A stretch of DNA of 64,000 nucleotides from MFD04716-140 sp963703125. Lineage in GTDB: Bacteria; Bacteroidota; Bacteroidia; Flavobacteriales; Flavobacteriaceae. The stretch covers positions 1,860,001 through 1,924,000 of the forward strand of contig OY969790.1 in NCBI GenBank assembly GCA_963703125.1, written 5' to 3'. This document shows positions 61,600 to 64,000 of the stretch, piece by piece (within the stretch, counting starts at the first letter, position 1; the number at the start of each line of letters is the position of its first letter). The notes under the pieces were generated by a model. It made no database searches, was not told where the DNA came from, and saw nothing but the letters and a program-made list of their open reading frames with translations. The position numbers and the translations under genes were made by a program.

Positions 61600-62064
61600 A
61601 TGGGCGCAGTTCATAAGATCAGTGCAGAATTTTATGAGGAATCCTTTACCTTAATAGCACTGCAAAGCAGTTTGGAAGATTATGCCATGGTTTATGCTAT
61701 TAATAAATACCTTAAATCTAACTTAAAACGTTCTTCAAAGGATTTGGACATACCTGATTTAGGGAATTTCGCCTATTATGAATGGAAAGACGAACTTAAC
61801 GACCGGTATTGGTCCTTGATTTCAAATGCGAGCAATAAGGAGGTGCATTTGGCAGGTATAGATCTTTTTAGCGACGAACCTTCTTTCACTTCAAACCATC
61901 TGATTCCCGAACATAAGGGAGTCGATTATTTCTTGAAGATGGAAATGGATGAAGTGGAAGATTTGGACAAAATAGTAAAATCACTTTTCAGTATTCCAAA
62001 AATGTTGATGGTATACGAAATTGACGCCCAAAAACTTAAATCAAAAAAAAACCTAATATTTTAA
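61600..62064 (+). CDS. IPExxxVDY family protein
   Basis: The 154-residue protein belongs to a family named for a conserved motif, here HLIPEHKGVDYFLKME (about residue 105). It has DDF-like acidic segments (ISAEFYEESFTLIALQSSLEDY) and no signal peptide. The function is unknown; it is found in Bacteroidetes close to pyk, as here (four bases before the pyruvate kinase start). Co-transcription with pyk suggests a metabolic or regulatory link. Confidence 0.88.
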   Translation: MGAVHKISAEFYEESFTLIALQSSLEDYAMVYAINKYLKSNLKRSSKDLDIPDLGNFAYYEWKDELNDRYWSLISNASNKEVHLAGIDLFSDEPSFTSNHLIPEHKGVDYFLKMEMDEVEDLDKIVKSLFSIPKMLMVYEIDAQKLKSKKNLIF

Positions 62065-62068
62065 ATGA

Positions 62069-63511
62069 ATGCCTAATAACAAAAAGACAAAAATAGTTGC
62101 AACTCTTGGGCCAGCTACAAGCACCAAAGATGTACTGAGAAAAATGATCGATGCTGGAGTGGATGTATTTCGGGTGAACTTTTCCCACGCCGACTACAAT
62201 GATGTTGCCGCGCGTATTAAAATGATACGGGAGCTTAACGATGAAATGGAGACCAATGTTTCTATTTTGGCCGATTTACAAGGCCCTAAACTTAGGGTAG
62301 GTGTTATGGCCGAGGAGGTTGTCGTATCTCCGGGAGACGAAATCACCTTCGTGACCGGAAAACCCTTCGAAGGCACGGCAGAAAGGGTCTATATGAATTA
62401 CGCTGCGTTTCCTAAAGATGTAAAAGCTGGTGAAAGGATATTATTGGACGATGGTAAATTAATGTTTCAAGTAATCGCTACAAATGGCGATAATGAAGTA
62501 AAGGCGAAAGTTATTCAAGGTGGGCCATTGAAATCTAAAAAAGGGGTCAATCTCCCCAACACCAATATTTCCCTTCCCGCCCTTACCGAAAAGGATATAA
62601 AGGATGCAATTTTCGCAATATCCCAAAATGTGGATTGGATCGCACTTTCCTTTGTTCGGTACAGCCAAGATTTAATAGATCTTCAAAATATCATCAAAGA
62701 ACATTCGGAACATAAAATTCCCATTATAGCCAAAATTGAGAAACCGGAGGCTGTCGAAAATATCGACAAAATTGTGGCCTACTGTGACGGTCTTATGGTT
62801 GCTCGTGGAGACTTGGGAGTAGAGGTTCCGGCACAAGAAGTTCCATTGATCCAAAAGAAATTGGTCTTACGGGCCAAAAAGGCCAGAATCCCTGTGATAA
62901 TCGCAACGCAGATGATGGAGACCATGATTACGAGCTTAACACCTACCCGTGCGGAGGTCAATGATGTGGCCAATTCGGTTATGGACGGTGCCGATGCTGT
63001 TATGCTCTCCGGGGAAACATCGGTTGGAAATTATCCTGTACAAGTGATTGAAAAAATGTCGAGTATTTTACAAAGTGTCGAGAATTCAGAACTTATCAAG
63101 GTTCCGCATGACCCACCACATATAAGGACCAAAAGATATATAACCAAGTCAATTTGCTACCATGCCGCTACCATGGCAAATGAAATAAAGGCCAAGGCAA
63201 TTTCCACATTGACAAATAGTGGGTATACGGCTTTCCAAATTTCGGCATGGAGGCCCAGTGCCCATATTTTGGTGTTTACCTCGAATAAACGTATTCTTAC
63301 CCAATTAAACCTGTTATGGGGAGTAAGGGCCTTTTATTATGATAAATATGTTTCTACTGACGAGACGATTGAGGATGTGAATAGCATGGCATGTAAAAAA
63401 GGGTTTCTTGAAGTTGGCGACATGCTTATAAGCCTGGCCGCGATGCCGATTAAGGATAAAGGTATGGTCAATACATTAAGAATAACCGAAATTGAAACCT
63501 GTAGTTTTTAG
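62069..63511 (+). CDS. pyk: Pyruvate kinase
   Basis: Pyk makes pyruvate and ATP from phosphoenolpyruvate and ADP. The 480-residue enzyme starts with KTKIVATLGPATSTKDVLRK and has VDVFRVNFSHAD, the active-site IPIIAKIEKPEAVENIDKI (catalytic Lys and Glu), LMVARGDLGVEVP and VMLSGETSVGNYPV. The C-terminal regulatory domain is complete. ATG at 62069 is chosen; another ATG four bases before is out of frame. A strong terminator follows. Confidence 0.96.
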   Translation: MPNNKKTKIVATLGPATSTKDVLRKMIDAGVDVFRVNFSHADYNDVAARIKMIRELNDEMETNVSILADLQGPKLRVGVMAEEVVVSPGDEITFVTGKPFEGTAERVYMNYAAFPKDVKAGERILLDDGKLMFQVIATNGDNEVKAKVIQGGPLKSKKGVNLPNTNISLPALTEKDIKDAIFAISQNVDWIALSFVRYSQDLIDLQNIIKEHSEHKIPIIAKIEKPEAVENIDKIVAYCDGLMVARGDLGVEVPAQEVPLIQKKLVLRAKKARIPVIIATQMMETMITSLTPTRAEVNDVANSVMDGADAVMLSGETSVGNYPVQVIEKMSSILQSVENSELIKVPHDPPHIRTKRYITKSICYHAATMANEIKAKAISTLTNSGYTAFQISAWRPSAHILVFTSNKRILTQLNLLWGVRAFYYDKYVSTDETIEDVNSMACKKGFLEVGDMLISLAAMPIKDKGMVNTLRITEIETCSF

Positions 63512-63555
63512 TAAGGAAATTTAGGAATAGGATTCTTAAAATGATATCCCAAGTG

Positions 63556-63594
63556 ATAAGCCCTTCTATATGTAATTAGAAGGGCTTATAATTT
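63556..63594 (+). terminator. Intrinsic terminator after pyk
   Basis: Arms ATAAGCCCTTCT and AGAAGGGCTTAT pair perfectly around a ten-base loop and are followed by AATTTT. Confidence 0.85.
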
Positions 63595-63666
63595 TATGGA
63601 ATTTTTATGATTTTGGAAATCTTTTAAGGCAATAGGTGAAGTAATTTCGTTGGTTTCAATAAAGTT

Positions 63667-64000
63667 ATGTTGATAGATATTATTATTGCCTTTTTATGGA
63701 GCTTGTCCCCAATTGGGGAAGCCAAGGCAGGTATACCCTATGGGCTGCTAAAAGGCTTAAATATCTATTTGGTCTTTGGGGTCTGTTTTCTGGCCAATGT
63801 GCTCGTATTCCCAATGATGATGTTTTTTCTTGAAAAAATAAACAGATACTTTTTTAAATGGGGGCTCTATAAGAAATCTGCAATTTTTGTGGCCCGCAGG
63901 GCAAAGACCGGTTCAGGGGACAAAATTCAAAAGTATGGATTTTGGGGACTTATGCTCTTTGTCATGATTCCCTTGCCAGGGACTGGGGTCTATGCTGGAA
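63667..64000 (+). CDS. Small multidrug-export family protein (COG2426), N-terminal part
   Basis: The gene begins at ATG 63667 and runs off the window after 111 codons. The sequence has SLSPIGEAKAGIPYGLLKGLN near the start, two long hydrophobic segments (YLVFGVCFLANVLVFPMMMFF; GFWGLMLFVMIPLPGTGVYAG) and the basic VARRAKTGSGDKIQKYG loop, all typical of the Sm_multidrug_ex/COG2426 family. Members are integral membrane proteins whose proposed export function is weakly supported. The C-terminal part is missing here. Confidence 0.82.
   Translation, partial: MLIDIIIAFLWSLSPIGEAKAGIPYGLLKGLNIYLVFGVCFLANVLVFPMMMFFLEKINRYFFKWGLYKKSAIFVARRAKTGSGDKIQKYGFWGLMLFVMIPLPGTGVYAG

Overview
The window is chromosomal DNA from a member of the Bacteroidota, very probably a marine Flavobacteriaceae. 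The evidence is the gene families present (HmuY with a TonB receptor, an OmpA protein with thrombospondin type 3 repeats, IPExxxVDY, DUF6607, a Gre-like small protein, RNase H with a viroplasmin domain), promoters of the Bacteroidetes type (TTG, 19 bases, TAnnTTTG), weak ribosome binding sites and low G+C. I see no prophage, insertion sequence or CRISPR array.

Layout. 1-1628: a cut glutamine amidotransferase overlapping an ATP-grasp-like gene. 1640-7412: ribE, pdxA and the lipid operon yceD-rpmF-fabH-accB-accC. 7440-19372: housekeeping genes (FAD oxidoreductase, Gre-like protein, arfB, ABC ATPase, prolyl oligopeptidase, asd, mscL, alr, tdk, rsmI, UDG-like glycosylase). 19505-22937: a copper-type cluster with an MbnP-like lipoprotein, an MbnH-like di-heme protein and a beta-barrel. 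23017-28611: DoxX-like protein, XRE regulator pair, AhpD-like and OsmC proteins, a four-helix-bundle element, recJ and a lactonase-fold protein. 28768-35616: haem/iron cluster (HmuY, TonB receptor; divergently DUF6607, FMN-binding protein, Cys4 protein, MFS exporter). 35618-42367: two minus-strand operons, each carrying one of a pair of paralogous 37-residue membrane proteins that lack standard annotation. 42368-48600: a dyad-rich intergenic region, a stress protein, tRNA-Ala, a frameshifted SDR gene, an AddB-like nuclease and the OmpA porin. 48708-53731: kbl, an AddA-like helicase and sod. 53804-54650: four tandem copies of what looks like a minus-strand small RNA gene. 54745-58989: purF (frameshifted), pfkB-type kinase, rnhA, purN. 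59151-63511: acpP-fabF-rnc, IPExxxVDY, pyk. 63667-end: start of a small multidrug-export family gene.

The strongest candidate for something undescribed is the array between sod and purF. Each of its four units has a -7 promoter box, a nearly invariant 40-base core and a Rho-independent terminator whose stem varies in a compensatory way. The second is the pair of 37-residue single-pass proteins (21 of 37 residues identical without gaps) in two nearby operons. Three otherwise normal genes carry single lesions (recJ codon 3 TGA, purF +1, SDR T8 tract), so base-level errors in the sequence must be considered alongside real mutation.
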